DNA of 64,000 nt. It comes from Neorhizobium populisoli. GTDB lineage: Bacteria > Pseudomonadota > Alphaproteobacteria > Rhizobiales > Rhizobiaceae. The notes under the pieces are model-generated. The model worked only from the letters and a program-made list of their open reading frames with translations. It was not told the origin of the DNA and searched no databases. The stretch is from the NCBI RefSeq assembly GCF_019430945.1, contig NZ_JAHYCB010000014.1:1-64000 (forward strand), in the 5' to 3' direction. This document shows, piece after piece, positions 35,297 through 44,150 of the stretch. Positions within the stretch are counted from its first letter, which is position 1; every line of letters begins with the position of its first letter. Made by a program: the position numbers and the translations under genes.

Positions 35297-36610
35297 TCAG
35301 AAGATGAAGAATTCACCTGCCGTCATTTTCAACCCGGCGTCGACATGGGCAAAAAGAACCTTGGCGATCGTCTTGGTGCTGCCGTCGGCATCGTAATAGA
35401 TGTTGCCGGTGTCGGATTCGTAGATGATCCGATCCTTAGTATCCGTCGCTTCACCCGAAGTGTTCGCAACGAACTGATCTGCGGTCAGCAAAACGTTGAC
35501 GCCGGTCAGCTTGGTAAAGATCGCATTTTCCAGTCTGATGATGTCGTCCGCAACGACATAACCCTGAATCTGGTCAACGTTCTTGGTGGAATTCAGCACC
35601 GAATTGAAAATGAAGGTATCCTTGCCGGCACCGCCATTCAGGATATCGTTGCCGAGGCCGCCATTGAACGTATCGTCGCCGTTGTCACCCCAGAAGGTGT
35701 TGTTGGCCGTGCTGCCGGTGAAGGTATCTTTAAACTGCGTGCCGCGCGCGCCCTCGATATTCAGCAGCGTATCGGTCTTGCCGAAACCGTCGATTGCGTA
35801 ACCCTTGGCCAGATCGACGGTCACGCCCTTGTCGCCGCCACGGTTGACGTCGCGATGATAGCGAACAATGTCGAAACCGCCGCCGCCATCGATGACGTCC
35901 TTGCCGCCCAGGCCCATGAAGGCCTCGTCGGCAGCGGATCCCTTCATATTGTCCGCAAACTGCGAACCGCGGAAGCTTTCGAAATTCTTGAATGTCTCGT
36001 TATTGCCCCAGGGATCGATAACCGTTCCCTTGGTGACGTCGAGCGCGATGCCCCGGTAGGCATTCGCGTTGAAATACGCGTCCTGGAAGCTCAGCTGGTC
36101 GCCGATGCCGGCGCCGCCGTCATAAGTGTCCTTGCCCTCGCCGCCCTGGATATAATCGACACCGGCGCCGCCATTCATGATGTCGTCGCCGCCAAAGCCG
36201 TACATCTCATCGTCTCCGGCAGTGCCGGTGAAGGTGTCGGCCTTGTTGAACAGCCATTCGGCGAGCTTTGGCAGATTTCCCTGCGCATCGAATGCGTTCA
36301 CCGCATTGACGAAGGCTTCCGTTTTCAAAGTCGTCGTGATCGTCTGCAGAACCGTCTTGCCGTCACTGGCAAAGACCTGAATAGAGCTGATCGTTCCCGT
36401 ATCGTCGAGGTCTCCGTCCAGCCCCTTGGTGAATCCGGTGCCATTGATCCTGATGGACATGCCATTGTCGAACTCATAGGTCGCGCGAGTGCTTGTCAGC
36501 GCTTCGAGGTGATAGTCCCCGGAATTACCGAGAATAAAATCCAACGGCGGATTAGCCTCGAAATTAAGCGGATAGCCGCTCGGCAACGAACCGTACTTTA
36601 CTGTAGCCAT
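35297..36610 (-). CDS. RTX calcium-binding secreted protein, unknown function
   Basis: 437 aa, acidic, with no Sec signal. Glycine-rich nonapeptide repeats of the RTX type run from about 165 to 350, for example GFGGDDIMNGGAG, GLGGKDVIDGGGGFD and GDNGDDTFNGGLGNDILNGG. These form a calcium-bound beta-roll. The C-terminus (AGLKMTAGEFFIF) is the hydrophobic end expected of a type I secretion signal. The first 150 residues resemble no enzyme I know. It is upstream of prsD-prsE on the same strand and is probably their substrate, acting outside the cell in adhesion or matrix formation (inference). Confidence 0.82.
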   Translation of the reverse strand: MATVKYGSLPSGYPLNFEANPPLDFILGNSGDYHLEALTSTRATYEFDNGMSIRINGTGFTKGLDGDLDDTGTISSIQVFASDGKTVLQTITTTLKTEAFVNAVNAFDAQGNLPKLAEWLFNKADTFTGTAGDDEMYGFGGDDIMNGGAGVDYIQGGEGKDTYDGGAGIGDQLSFQDAYFNANAYRGIALDVTKGTVIDPWGNNETFKNFESFRGSQFADNMKGSAADEAFMGLGGKDVIDGGGGFDIVRYHRDVNRGGDKGVTVDLAKGYAIDGFGKTDTLLNIEGARGTQFKDTFTGSTANNTFWGDNGDDTFNGGLGNDILNGGAGKDTFIFNSVLNSTKNVDQIQGYVVADDIIRLENAIFTKLTGVNVLLTADQFVANTSGEATDTKDRIIYESDTGNIYYDADGSTKTIAKVLFAHVDAGLKMTAGEFFIF

Positions 36611-36958
36611 GATAACCTCCGAATCCCCCTTGCGCCGACAACTGAAGTTTGCGCCGATGTATAGAACATATAAGAAACTGCAATTTATACTAGGAAAATA
36701 TTTGAAGTGTAATAATTATGAAATTTAACCCACCCAAGATCGGGTAAATTTGCTATATATCAAGGAATCATCGTTAATCCGATAAAATATCACACGGATA
36801 TCCGGTTTCGAAATTCGTCTCAAACGCACCGTAAACTTGATGAATCAGAAATTACCCTGCATTGCCACAGTATAGTTTCGAGCAATTTCAGGTTGAATTT
36901 TCAACAATAGCAGGGAAAGTCCCTGCACCCGCCGGCGTCAGCGGCGCCGGTCATCGGA
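36611..36958. promoter_or_regulatory. AT-rich region upstream of the RTX gene
   Basis: About 350 bases with no gene. The stretch 36640-36880 is clearly AT-rich for this genome and should hold the RTX promoter; TATACT at about 36687 on the plus strand and TATAAATTG-like runs on the minus strand are candidates. Low GC upstream of a secreted surface protein fits control by a Ros/MucR-type silencer or recent acquisition. The end nearest livF holds hairpins listed separately. Confidence 0.45.
36910..36950 (-). terminator. hairpins downstream of livF
   Basis: Two stems lie just past the livF stop: CCGGCG/CGCCGG at 36932-36950, then GCAGGGA/TCCCTGC at 36910-36926. On the minus strand TATTGTTGAAAATT follows, a weak T-rich tail. 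Probably the end of the liv operon. Confidence 0.45.
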
Positions 36959-37675
36959 TCAATGCAGGCCGCCGACGCCGAGTAAGCGCTCTACCGTATC
37001 CTGATCCTTGGAAAGCGCTTCCGGCGTGCCCGACCAGGCGAGCCGTCCACGCTCGAGGATGATCACCTGCTCGGCGAAATCGAGCGCGCTCTGGATACGT
37101 TGTTCGACGAGCAGGATCGTCATGTCGCCGGTCTTCGCCAATTCGGCAAAGGCTGCCATCAGTTCCTCACAAATGACCGGCGCCAGACCTTCCAGCGGTT
37201 CGTCCAGCAGCAGGACCGACGGGCGACCAAGGATGCTGCGGGCCGTGCTCAGCATCTGCTGTTCGCCGCCGGAAAGCTGATTGCCGAGATTGCGGCGGCG
37301 TTCTTTCAGCCGCGGGAACATCTGATAGGCTTCCTCGATCGCCGTCTTCGGCCGGGCCTTGAGACCCACAAAGAGGTTTTCCTCCACCGTCAGCGTCGGG
37401 AAAATGCAGCGCGCCTGCGGCACGTAACCGAGGCCCTGAATGGCGCGCGAGGCGCTCGGCGCGGTTGAGATATCGGCACCACCAAGCTTGATGCGGCCGT
37501 CGTAACGTTTCGTCTGGCCGGCGAGCGAGGCAAGCAGCGTCGTCTTGCCCATGCCGTTGCGGCCGAGCACGGCGAGCCGCTGACCGGCGGGAACCGAGAA
37601 GGATATGCCTTCCAGAACCCGCGTCGGCCCGTATCCGGCGGACAGGTTTTCGACCTCAAGCGACGTGGCTGGCAT
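36959..37675 (-). CDS. livF: Liv-type ABC transporter ATPase (LivF)
   Basis: 238 aa. ATPase with Walker A GRNGMGKTTLL, Q-loop GYVPQARCIFPTLTVEEN, signature LSGGEQQML and Walker B VLLLDEPLEGLAP, the LivF pattern. With LivG it powers uptake by the LivH-LivM permease. The start is ATG at 37675 with GGAAG about 8 bases upstream, so the gene overlaps the end of livG by 20 bases; an ATG at 37681 is an alternative. Confidence 0.87.
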   Translation of the reverse strand: MPATSLEVENLSAGYGPTRVLEGISFSVPAGQRLAVLGRNGMGKTTLLASLAGQTKRYDGRIKLGGADISTAPSASRAIQGLGYVPQARCIFPTLTVEENLFVGLKARPKTAIEEAYQMFPRLKERRRNLGNQLSGGEQQMLSTARSILGRPSVLLLDEPLEGLAPVICEELMAAFAELAKTGDMTILLVEQRIQSALDFAEQVIILERGRLAWSGTPEALSKDQDTVERLLGVGGLH

Positions 37676-38420
37676 GGGCATAACTTCCGAGATAGGCCTC
37701 GCGCACGCGGGCATCCTTGGTGACATCGGCCGGCAAGCCGTCGAATATGATGGTGCCGGCGGCAAGCACGATCACCCGCTTGGCGAAGCGGAAGACCAGA
37801 TCCATGTCGTGCTCGATCATCAGCACGGCGAGATCCTTCGGCAGGTCGGCAAGCGCCTGTTCGATGCGGCCCGTATCGCTCTGCGGCACACCGGCCGCCG
37901 GTTCGTCGAGCAACAGCACTTTCGGCTTCAGCGCCAAAGCCACGGCGATTTCCAGCAGCCGCTGCTGGCCATACGCGATCTCGCTGACCTTGCGATGCGC
38001 AAGTTCGGCCAGGCCCAGCTTTTCGAGCAGCTCGGAGACTTCCGCCATCACATCCGGCATGGTCAGGAAGCTGCCGAACAGCCGGCCGGCACGACCACTT
38101 CGCTGCAGGACGGCCAAGCCCACATGTTCGGCCGGCGTCATGTCCTGAAACAGCCGCGTCACCTGGAAGGAGCGCACAAGCCCGCGCCGCACCCGGCCGA
38201 TCGCATCCACCTTGGTGACCGTCTCGCCGCCGAGCCGCACTTCGCCGGAGCTTGGCGGAATGGTGCCGGTGACGAGGTTGACGAATGTGGTCTTGCCGGC
38301 GCCGTTCGGGCCGATCAGCGCAACGCGGTCTCCCGGCGCCATGGAGATCGACACGTCATTGGTGACGACCAGCCCGCCGAACGAACGCTTGAGGTTCTTG
38401 ACTTCGAAAACGGCGCTCAT
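37656..38420 (-). CDS. livG: Liv-type ABC transporter ATPase (LivG)
   Basis: 254 aa. ATPase with Walker A GPNGAGKTTFVNLVTG, signature ISYGQQ-like IAYGQQRLLEIAVAL and Walker B VLLLDEPAAGVPQ, the LivG pattern. The ATG at 38420 overlaps the livM stop by ATGA. Longer frames upstream are shadows inside livM. Operon partner of livF. Confidence 0.88.
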   Translation of the reverse strand: MSAVFEVKNLKRSFGGLVVTNDVSISMAPGDRVALIGPNGAGKTTFVNLVTGTIPPSSGEVRLGGETVTKVDAIGRVRRGLVRSFQVTRLFQDMTPAEHVGLAVLQRSGRAGRLFGSFLTMPDVMAEVSELLEKLGLAELAHRKVSEIAYGQQRLLEIAVALALKPKVLLLDEPAAGVPQSDTGRIEQALADLPKDLAVLMIEHDMDLVFRFAKRVIVLAAGTIIFDGLPADVTKDARVREAYLGSYAHASHVA

Positions 38421-39421
38421 TGGCTGCCCTCCCGACGACGAGAGAAATATGCGGCGGCGGTGCCATAGATGCCCTTCGGCGCGAAGAGCACCACCGCGAT
38501 CAGCAGCACACCGACCATGGTCAGCCAATGGAAAGGATTGGCGGCCGAGACATAATCCTCGAACAGCATGAAGATCAGCGTGCCGGCCAGCGCCCCGAAC
38601 AGCGAGCCGGTGCCGCCGAGCACCAGCATGACCAGTGCCTCCGCCGACTGGGTGAAGGACAGCGCATCGAGCGCCACGACCTGGGTGGAGATGGCGCTGA
38701 GCGCCCCACCCGTGCCGGCTACCGCACCGGAGATCACGTACATCTTGGTCAGCGCGGCATTCGGCGAGGCCCCCATGGCGCGAATGCGCAACGGGTCTTC
38801 CTTGATGCCGCGACACAGCATGCCGAAGGGCGAGCGGACGAGAATGCGCAGCAGAACGAAAACGATCAAGAGCAGCGCAATACCGAAGAAATAGGCAGTG
38901 TGGCCGTAGAGGTCGAATTCGTAGATGCCGAACACCGCATCCGGCATGATGCCGGCAAGGCCGTCGCTGCCGCCGGTCCAGGAGGAAGCCTTGTTGGCGA
39001 ATTCGTGGAACAGGTAGATCAGCGCGATCGACAGCACGAGCTGCGGCAGGCCATGGGCGCGCAGCATGATGACCGCGCAGAGAAGTCCCGCGACCGCACC
39101 GGCGCCGATGCCACCCATCGTCATCAGGAATGGGTCGTTGATGCCGTAATGCGCCGATAGAATGCCGGCCGCATAGGCGCCGGAGCCGAACAGTGCGGCA
39201 TGCCCGAGCGTCGCGACGCCGCAATATCCGGTGACGAGATCGAGCGACAGCACCAGCAGCGCGACGGCAAGGATGCGGGTCAGCAATGCAAGATTGTCTG
39301 GGAAGAGCACATAACCCAGCGCGGCGAAGACGATGATGACGATCACACCGATCAGGTCGCGCTTGAAGGAACCGCCTCTTGGGCGGCTGAGAGTGGTCTG
39401 GTTGTTCATCGCCACGGTCAT
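38417..39421 (-). CDS. livM: Liv-type ABC transporter permease (LivM)
   Basis: 334 aa with about nine membrane helices. LivM features are LDLVTGYCGVATLGHAALFG and the EAA-like loop LRILVRSPFGMLCRGIKEDPLRIRAMG (shown here as SPFGMLCRGIKEDPLRIRA). It pairs with LivH to form the channel. GAGATAAA lies before the ATG, 15 bases after the livH stop. Confidence 0.87.
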   Translation of the reverse strand: MTVAMNNQTTLSRPRGGSFKRDLIGVIVIIVFAALGYVLFPDNLALLTRILAVALLVLSLDLVTGYCGVATLGHAALFGSGAYAAGILSAHYGINDPFLMTMGGIGAGAVAGLLCAVIMLRAHGLPQLVLSIALIYLFHEFANKASSWTGGSDGLAGIMPDAVFGIYEFDLYGHTAYFFGIALLLIVFVLLRILVRSPFGMLCRGIKEDPLRIRAMGASPNAALTKMYVISGAVAGTGGALSAISTQVVALDALSFTQSAEALVMLVLGGTGSLFGALAGTLIFMLFEDYVSAANPFHWLTMVGVLLIAVVLFAPKGIYGTAAAYFSRRREGSQ

Positions 39422-39436
39422 TTTATCTCACCCGCC

Positions 39437-40300
39437 TCACTTCGCTCGCCCGGCAAAACCGCGCGGGAAGACGCAGATGATCGCGATCACTGCGAGATAG
39501 AAGAAGAATTCGCCGAATTCCGGCATCAGGTAACGTCCGGTCGTATCGACCGCGCCGAGCACGAGACAGGCGATCAGCGCGCCCGGAATGGAACCCGCGC
39601 CGCCGACCGAAACGACGACCAGGAAGGTCACCATGTAGCGCAGCGCATAATAGGGCTCGACCGGCAGAAGCTCCGCGCCGACGACGCCGCCGAAAGCCGC
39701 CAACCCGACGGCGACCGCGAAGCTCACCGCATAAACGATCTCGGTGCGCACCCCGAGCGCCGCCGCCATGGCAGCATTGTCCACCGAGGCGCGCAGCTTC
39801 ACGCCGAAACTGGTCTTCTCGATCGCGAACCACAGGCCGAGCGCCACGACGAGGCCGCAGACGATGGCAAACAGGCGATGGATGGAAATGGTGCGGAAGC
39901 CGAGATCGGCCGTGCCCTGCAGCGGGCCGGCCAGCGGAATGGTCTTCAGCGTAGGCCCCATCACATAGTTCGCGATGCCGATGATGCAGAAGGTAATGCC
40001 GATCGTCATCAGCACCTGCGTCAGCTCCGGCTGGCCGTAGATGCGACGGTAGAGCAGCCGTTCGATCGGAATGGCGATGATGATGGTGATCACCACGGCC
40101 GCGATGACGGCCACCGCATATCCCATACCGAGATCGCGCGCGACATAGGAGGCGATATAGCCGCCGATCATCGCGAACGCGCCATGGGCAAGGTTGACGA
40201 CCCGCATCAGGCCCATCGTGACGGATAGGCCGATCGAGATGACGAACAACACCATGCCATAGGCAAGCGCGTCGATGGCTATGCTGAAGACTGTCTGCAT
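39437..40300 (-). CDS. livH: Liv-type ABC transporter permease (LivH)
   Basis: 287 aa with about eight membrane helices, beginning IDALAYGMVLFVISIGLSV and with the family motif MRVVNLAHGAFAMIGGYIA. Pairs with LivM. It follows the binding-protein gene by 220 bases that contain a block of hairpins, so its expression relative to livJ may be reduced. Confidence 0.87.
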   Translation of the reverse strand: MQTVFSIAIDALAYGMVLFVISIGLSVTMGLMRVVNLAHGAFAMIGGYIASYVARDLGMGYAVAVIAAVVITIIIAIPIERLLYRRIYGQPELTQVLMTIGITFCIIGIANYVMGPTLKTIPLAGPLQGTADLGFRTISIHRLFAIVCGLVVALGLWFAIEKTSFGVKLRASVDNAAMAAALGVRTEIVYAVSFAVAVGLAAFGGVVGAELLPVEPYYALRYMVTFLVVVSVGGAGSIPGALIACLVLGAVDTTGRYLMPEFGEFFFYLAVIAIICVFPRGFAGRAK

Positions 40301-40355
40301 AGGGTTTGTGTAGTCCTTGGTTGGTGGCCGCGCAAAAACAATGTTGCGCCTCGGA

Positions 40356-40496
40356 GCCCCTCATCCGCCTGCCGGCACCTTCTCCCCGTTTTGACGGGGA
40401 GAAGGAAACATGCCGCACCGCCATCCCCTACTCAACTGTTGAGTAGGGTACGTCCCCTCTCCCCGTCAGAACGGGGAGAGGGTTAGGGTGAGGGGC
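40356..40496. repeat. three-hairpin palindromic element between livJ and livH
   Basis: Three perfect hairpins lie in a row: 12-bp stem 40378-40405, 11-bp stem with a 1-base loop 40426-40448 (CCCTACTCAAC), and 12-bp stem 40455-40482. Stems one and three are near copies. Outer arms GCCCCTCA 40356-40363 and TGAGGGGC 40489-40496 close the whole block. It has the look of a dispersed rhizobial palindrome and sits where transcript processing could favour the binding protein over the permeases. Confidence 0.8.
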
Positions 40497-40520
40497 ATCT
40501 TTTGTAGCCGAACGGCAAAC

Positions 40521-41693
40521 TTACTTCGCAGCAGCCAGACCCGGATCGCCCTGCTTCTCGAACGTCTGGACTTCCTTGTTGATGTAAGTCCCGTCCGCAG
40601 CCTTGGCGACTTCGCGCAGGTAGATGTTCTGCGTGATGTGGCGGCTTTCCGGATCGATGGAAACCGGGCCCCGCGGGCTGACCCACGAAAGCCCCTTCAC
40701 TGCATCGACCGCCTTCTGCGCATCCTGCTTACCGCCGGTCGCTTCGATCATCTTGTAGATGACATGCATGCCGTCATAGGCGCCGACGGCCGGGAAGGAG
40801 AGTTCGGCCTTGTTGCCGATCGCCTTGATCGCAGCTTCGGTGAACTTCTTGTTTTCCGGCGAGTCATGCGAAACGGCATAGTGGAAGCTCGTCTGGATGC
40901 CGAGCGCGGCATCGCCCAGCGCCGGCAGGTCGGATTCCTGCGTCAGGTCGCCCGGCGCGAAAAATTTCACGCCCGATGCCTTCAGGCCGTTGTCGTTATA
41001 GGCCTTAACGAAGCCGAGCGTGGTCGGGCCGGACGGCAGGAAGGCGAACACGCCCTGAGCGCCGGAATCCTTGATACGCTGCATGATCGGGCTGAAGTCA
41101 TTGGTGGAAAGCGGCATACGGATCGCCTGCACCACTTCGCCGCCGGCCTTGGTGAAACCGGCCTTGAAGGCGTTCTCGGCATCGACGCCCGGACCGTAAT
41201 CGCTGACGACGGTGATCACCTTCTTGACGCCCGCATCGAACGCTACTTTGGCGATCGGCGTCGAGGTCTGCCAGGTGGTGAAGGACGTGCGCACGACGAA
41301 CGGGCTGGTATTCATGATCGCCGAGGTGGCGGCGTTCATCACCACCATCGGCACGTTGCCCTGCTTCAGGATCGGCGTGACGGCCATCGCGTCCGGCGTG
41401 AAATAGAAGCCGGCGAGATACTGTACCTTTTCCTTGACGATCAGTTCCTGGCCGAGCGCCTTGGACTGGGCCGGATCGGCGGCAGGCACGTCGCGATAGA
41501 TGATCTCGACAGTGTCGTTGCCGACCTTGTTGCCGTTCAGCGCCATATAGGCATCGATGCCGGCCTTGAAATTCTTGCCCTGCAGCGCAAACGGACCCGA
41601 GAACGGGCCGACGACGCCGACCTTGATGACATCGGCGTAAGCCGTGCTGCTCAGGGCCAGTGCTGCGAGTGTGGAGAGAATGATTTTCTTCAT
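40521..41693 (-). CDS. periplasmic ligand-binding protein of a Liv-type ABC transporter
   Basis: 390 aa, type I periplasmic binding protein (LivJ/K, PF13458). The signal peptide MKKIILSTLAALALSSTAYA is cut before DVIKVGVVGPFSGP. GGGAGG lies before the ATG at 41693. Although the family is named for branched amino acids, many members bind aromatic acids. Its place directly downstream of pobA suggests 4-hydroxybenzoate or a similar aromatic acid (inference). Confidence 0.87.
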   Translation of the reverse strand: MKKIILSTLAALALSSTAYADVIKVGVVGPFSGPFALQGKNFKAGIDAYMALNGNKVGNDTVEIIYRDVPAADPAQSKALGQELIVKEKVQYLAGFYFTPDAMAVTPILKQGNVPMVVMNAATSAIMNTSPFVVRTSFTTWQTSTPIAKVAFDAGVKKVITVVSDYGPGVDAENAFKAGFTKAGGEVVQAIRMPLSTNDFSPIMQRIKDSGAQGVFAFLPSGPTTLGFVKAYNDNGLKASGVKFFAPGDLTQESDLPALGDAALGIQTSFHYAVSHDSPENKKFTEAAIKAIGNKAELSFPAVGAYDGMHVIYKMIEATGGKQDAQKAVDAVKGLSWVSPRGPVSIDPESRHITQNIYLREVAKAADGTYINKEVQTFEKQGDPGLAAAK

Positions 41694-41716
41694 GTTTAGT
41701 CCTCCCTCTTCAAAAG

Positions 41717-41743
41717 GGTGCATGCCTCCGTGGTCGATGCACC
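41717..41743 (-). other. hairpin in the pobA to binding-protein spacer
   Basis: GGTGCAT 41717-41723 and ATGCACC 41737-41743 pair over 7 bases with a 13-base loop, 24 bases before the binding-protein ATG. It has no T run, so it is not a strong terminator. It could affect translation or partial read-through. Confidence 0.35.
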
Positions 41744-41822
41744 GGTTTCAAGTCGTAATGCGAATTGATACCGCATCCTTCGATGCGATCATGCCTGTGA
41801 AGTCAAGCCGACGGCGAAACCG

Positions 41823-42995
41823 TCAGAACGGCAGGCCCACGTAGTTTTCCGCCAGCGCCGTCGAGGCGGCACGCGAATGGGTCAGATAGTCCAGTTCCGC
41901 CTCCTGAATCTTCTGGTCGAAATCACCGGTGTCCGGGAAACGATGCATCATCGTTGTCATCCACCAGGAGAAGCGGACGGCCTTCCAGACACGGGCGAGC
42001 GCCGTTTCCGAATAGGCGTCGAGCCCCGCTTCGGAACGGTCCTGATAATGCTCGCGCAGCCCGTTGAAGAGGTAATGCACGTCGCTGGCAGCCAGATTCA
42101 GCCCCTTGGCGCCGGTTGGCGGCACGATATGGGCCGCATCGCCGACCAGAAACATGCTGCCGAACCGCATCGGCTCGGCCACGAAAGAGCGCAGCGGCGC
42201 GATCGACTTCTCGAAGGACGGCGCGGTGATCAGCGCCTCGGCATGATGCGCCGGCAGGCGATGGCGAAGCTCGTCCCAGAAGCGGTCGTCGCTCCAGTCC
42301 TCGATCTTCTCGTCCAGTGCACATTGAATATAGTAGCGGCTGCGGGTCGCTGAGCGCATCGAGCAAAGCGCAAAACCGCGCGGATGGTTGGCATAGATCA
42401 GCTCATGGCTGACCGGCGCCACTTCGGCCAGAACGCCGAGCCAGCCGAACGGATAGATCTTCTCGAAAATCTTGATGGCGCTTTCTGGCACCGCCTTGCG
42501 GCTCGCACCATGAAAACCGTCGCAGCCGGCGATGAAGTCGCAGTCGATGCGATGGGTCGTGCCGTTTTTCTCATAAGTGACATAAGGCGCGCGACCATCA
42601 AAATCATGCGGCTGAACGTTGCCGGCGTCATAGATCGTCACGGCACCGCTCTTCTCGCGGCTTTCCATCAGGTCGCGGGTCACTTCGGTCTGGCCATAGA
42701 CGATCACCCGCTTGCCGCCGGTCAGGCCGTGAAGATCGATACGATGATCGCGGCCATCGAAAGCCAGTGAAAAACCGTCATGCGGCAGGCCTTCGGCATG
42801 CATGCGGGCACCGGATTTCGCCTGGTCGAGCAGCGCCACCGTGCCCTCTTCGAGGACGCCAGCACGCACGCGGCCGAGGATATAATCTTTGCTCACACGG
42901 TCGAGAATGATGTTGTCAATGCCCGCTTCCGTCAGAAGCTGGCCGAGCAAGAGACCTGATGGTCCGGAGCCGATAATGGCAACCTGCGTCCTCAA
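41823..42995 (-). CDS. pobA: 4-hydroxybenzoate 3-monooxygenase (PobA)
   Basis: 390 aa, the usual PobA size. This FAD/NADPH enzyme turns 4-hydroxybenzoate into protocatechuate, which enters the beta-ketoadipate pathway. Visible motifs are VAIIGSGPSGLLLGQLL (FAD), DCDFIAGCDGFHG (DG motif) and MFLVGDAAHIVPPTGAKGLN (GD motif). The family start MRTQVAI corresponds here to a TTG codon at 42995 with GGGAGG about 7 bases upstream; the open frame beyond is not conserved. It diverges from pobR and leads the liv genes. Confidence 0.92.
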   Translation of the reverse strand: MRTQVAIIGSGPSGLLLGQLLTEAGIDNIILDRVSKDYILGRVRAGVLEEGTVALLDQAKSGARMHAEGLPHDGFSLAFDGRDHRIDLHGLTGGKRVIVYGQTEVTRDLMESREKSGAVTIYDAGNVQPHDFDGRAPYVTYEKNGTTHRIDCDFIAGCDGFHGASRKAVPESAIKIFEKIYPFGWLGVLAEVAPVSHELIYANHPRGFALCSMRSATRSRYYIQCALDEKIEDWSDDRFWDELRHRLPAHHAEALITAPSFEKSIAPLRSFVAEPMRFGSMFLVGDAAHIVPPTGAKGLNLAASDVHYLFNGLREHYQDRSEAGLDAYSETALARVWKAVRFSWWMTTMMHRFPDTGDFDQKIQEAELDYLTHSRAASTALAENYVGLPF

Positions 42996-43114
42996 GCTTA
43001 TCCTCCCGAATGCTTGTTGGCTTATGACAAATTGTGCTTGGCTTCGGCATGCCCGGCAATGGACATTCAAGCCCAAAAATTGCACAAACTGACCATCGGA
43101 GTGGGAGGCCACAG
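42996..43114. promoter_or_regulatory. pobA/pobR divergent promoter region
   Basis: 119 bases between divergent starts. TTGTGC at 43032-43037 and GCACAA at 43082-43087 are inverted half-sites about 50 bases apart, each within ATTGTGC/TTGCACAA-like context. Such spaced sites suit an AraC-type activator such as PobR. Confidence 0.45.
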
Positions 43115-44011
43115 ATGAACAGGCATGTTCCGACCTATCAGCTTTATGGCGAGAATACCGGCAAGGAGCCTGACTTCTGGCTACATTGCGAGACGATCAA
43201 GTCGCGCAGCAGCCGGCATCAATGGGAAATCCGCCTGCACCGGCACGAGTCTTTCTTTCAGATATTGTACATCGACGCCGGCTCGGGCGATGTGACTTTC
43301 GACAGCGAAACGCATCCGATGCGACCACCTTCGATCGTCACCGTGCCGCCGGGACTCAACCACGGCTTCAGGTTTTCGCGCGATATCGAAGGTATCGTCA
43401 TCACCATTCTCAGCTCCCATCTCAGCCACCGGCCGGGGGAGCGTACGCGCTTCGGAGAATGGCTCGCGACCCCCCATCTCACCGTTCTGGATCCTGAAAA
43501 CCCCGACGCTGCCTATGTCAGGGAGACGGTGAAACGCATCGGCGACGAATTCGAGCAGCGCGGCAGCGGTCGCAACGAGCTGCTGGCCTCCTATGTCACG
43601 CTGGCCTTGCGGCTCACCGCCCGTATCTCCCATGCCGACAATCTCAACCAGCTTCCCGCCGAGGAAGGCGAGCGGCGGATGGACGTGCTGAACGGCCTGA
43701 TCCAGCAGCATTTTCGCTCGCACAAGCCGGTTTCCTTCTACGCGGGGGAACTCGGCATCTCGCTCACCCATCTCAACCGCATCGTCCGTTCGATGGCGGG
43801 CTGCACGGCACATGATCTGATCGCTGCGAAACTGATGGAGGAATCGAAGCGCGAACTGGTCTTTTCGCTCGCCTCCGTGCAGGAGATCGGCCACCGCCTG
43901 GGCTTTGCCGATCCGGCCTATTTCTCCCGCTTCTTCCTGAAACAGACGGGCAAAACGCCCCGTGCCTGGAGGCTGAAGGAAAAGGCAAGGCTGGATGGAA
44001 TGGGAAGTTGA
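43115..44011 (+). CDS. pobR: AraC-family activator of pobA (PobR)
   Basis: 298 aa. An N-terminal cupin sensing domain (RLHRHESFFQILYIDAGSG, VTVPPGLNHGF) is followed by a C-terminal AraC double helix-turn-helix (ELGISLTHLNRIVRSMAG and GFADPAYFSRFFLKQTGKTP). It should sense 4-hydroxybenzoate and switch on pobA. AraC-type PobR is known from Agrobacterium. The ATG at 43115 has GGGAGG before it. Confidence 0.88.
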   Translation: MNRHVPTYQLYGENTGKEPDFWLHCETIKSRSSRHQWEIRLHRHESFFQILYIDAGSGDVTFDSETHPMRPPSIVTVPPGLNHGFRFSRDIEGIVITILSSHLSHRPGERTRFGEWLATPHLTVLDPENPDAAYVRETVKRIGDEFEQRGSGRNELLASYVTLALRLTARISHADNLNQLPAEEGERRMDVLNGLIQQHFRSHKPVSFYAGELGISLTHLNRIVRSMAGCTAHDLIAAKLMEESKRELVFSLASVQEIGHRLGFADPAYFSRFFLKQTGKTPRAWRLKEKARLDGMGS

Positions 44012-44150
44012 ACACAACTTTATGGTTTAGCGGCGCAGCCTGCATCGCGCTCCAAGGGCGCTAATGTCAAAAATGCTCACTTCCCATCCATATCCCGCTG
44101 AATACGCTTATGATATTCAGGTGGCCTCACAAAAAATTTGACCCAAGGCC

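Noticed and set aside
33201..35396. 731-codon plus-strand frame opposite prsD
   Set aside because: Antisense to ABC transporter motifs, low-complexity composition.
35583..36400. Repetitive DNA inside the RTX gene as a possible tandem repeat or CRISPR-like array
   Set aside because: The periodicity follows codons for glycine-rich nonapeptides and is protein-level; spacers are not unique DNA units.
37656..39224. A single large ABC protein formed by joining the livG frame with its upstream open frame
   Set aside because: The upstream part is the livM region in a wrong frame; livM itself is intact and overlaps livG by ATGA.
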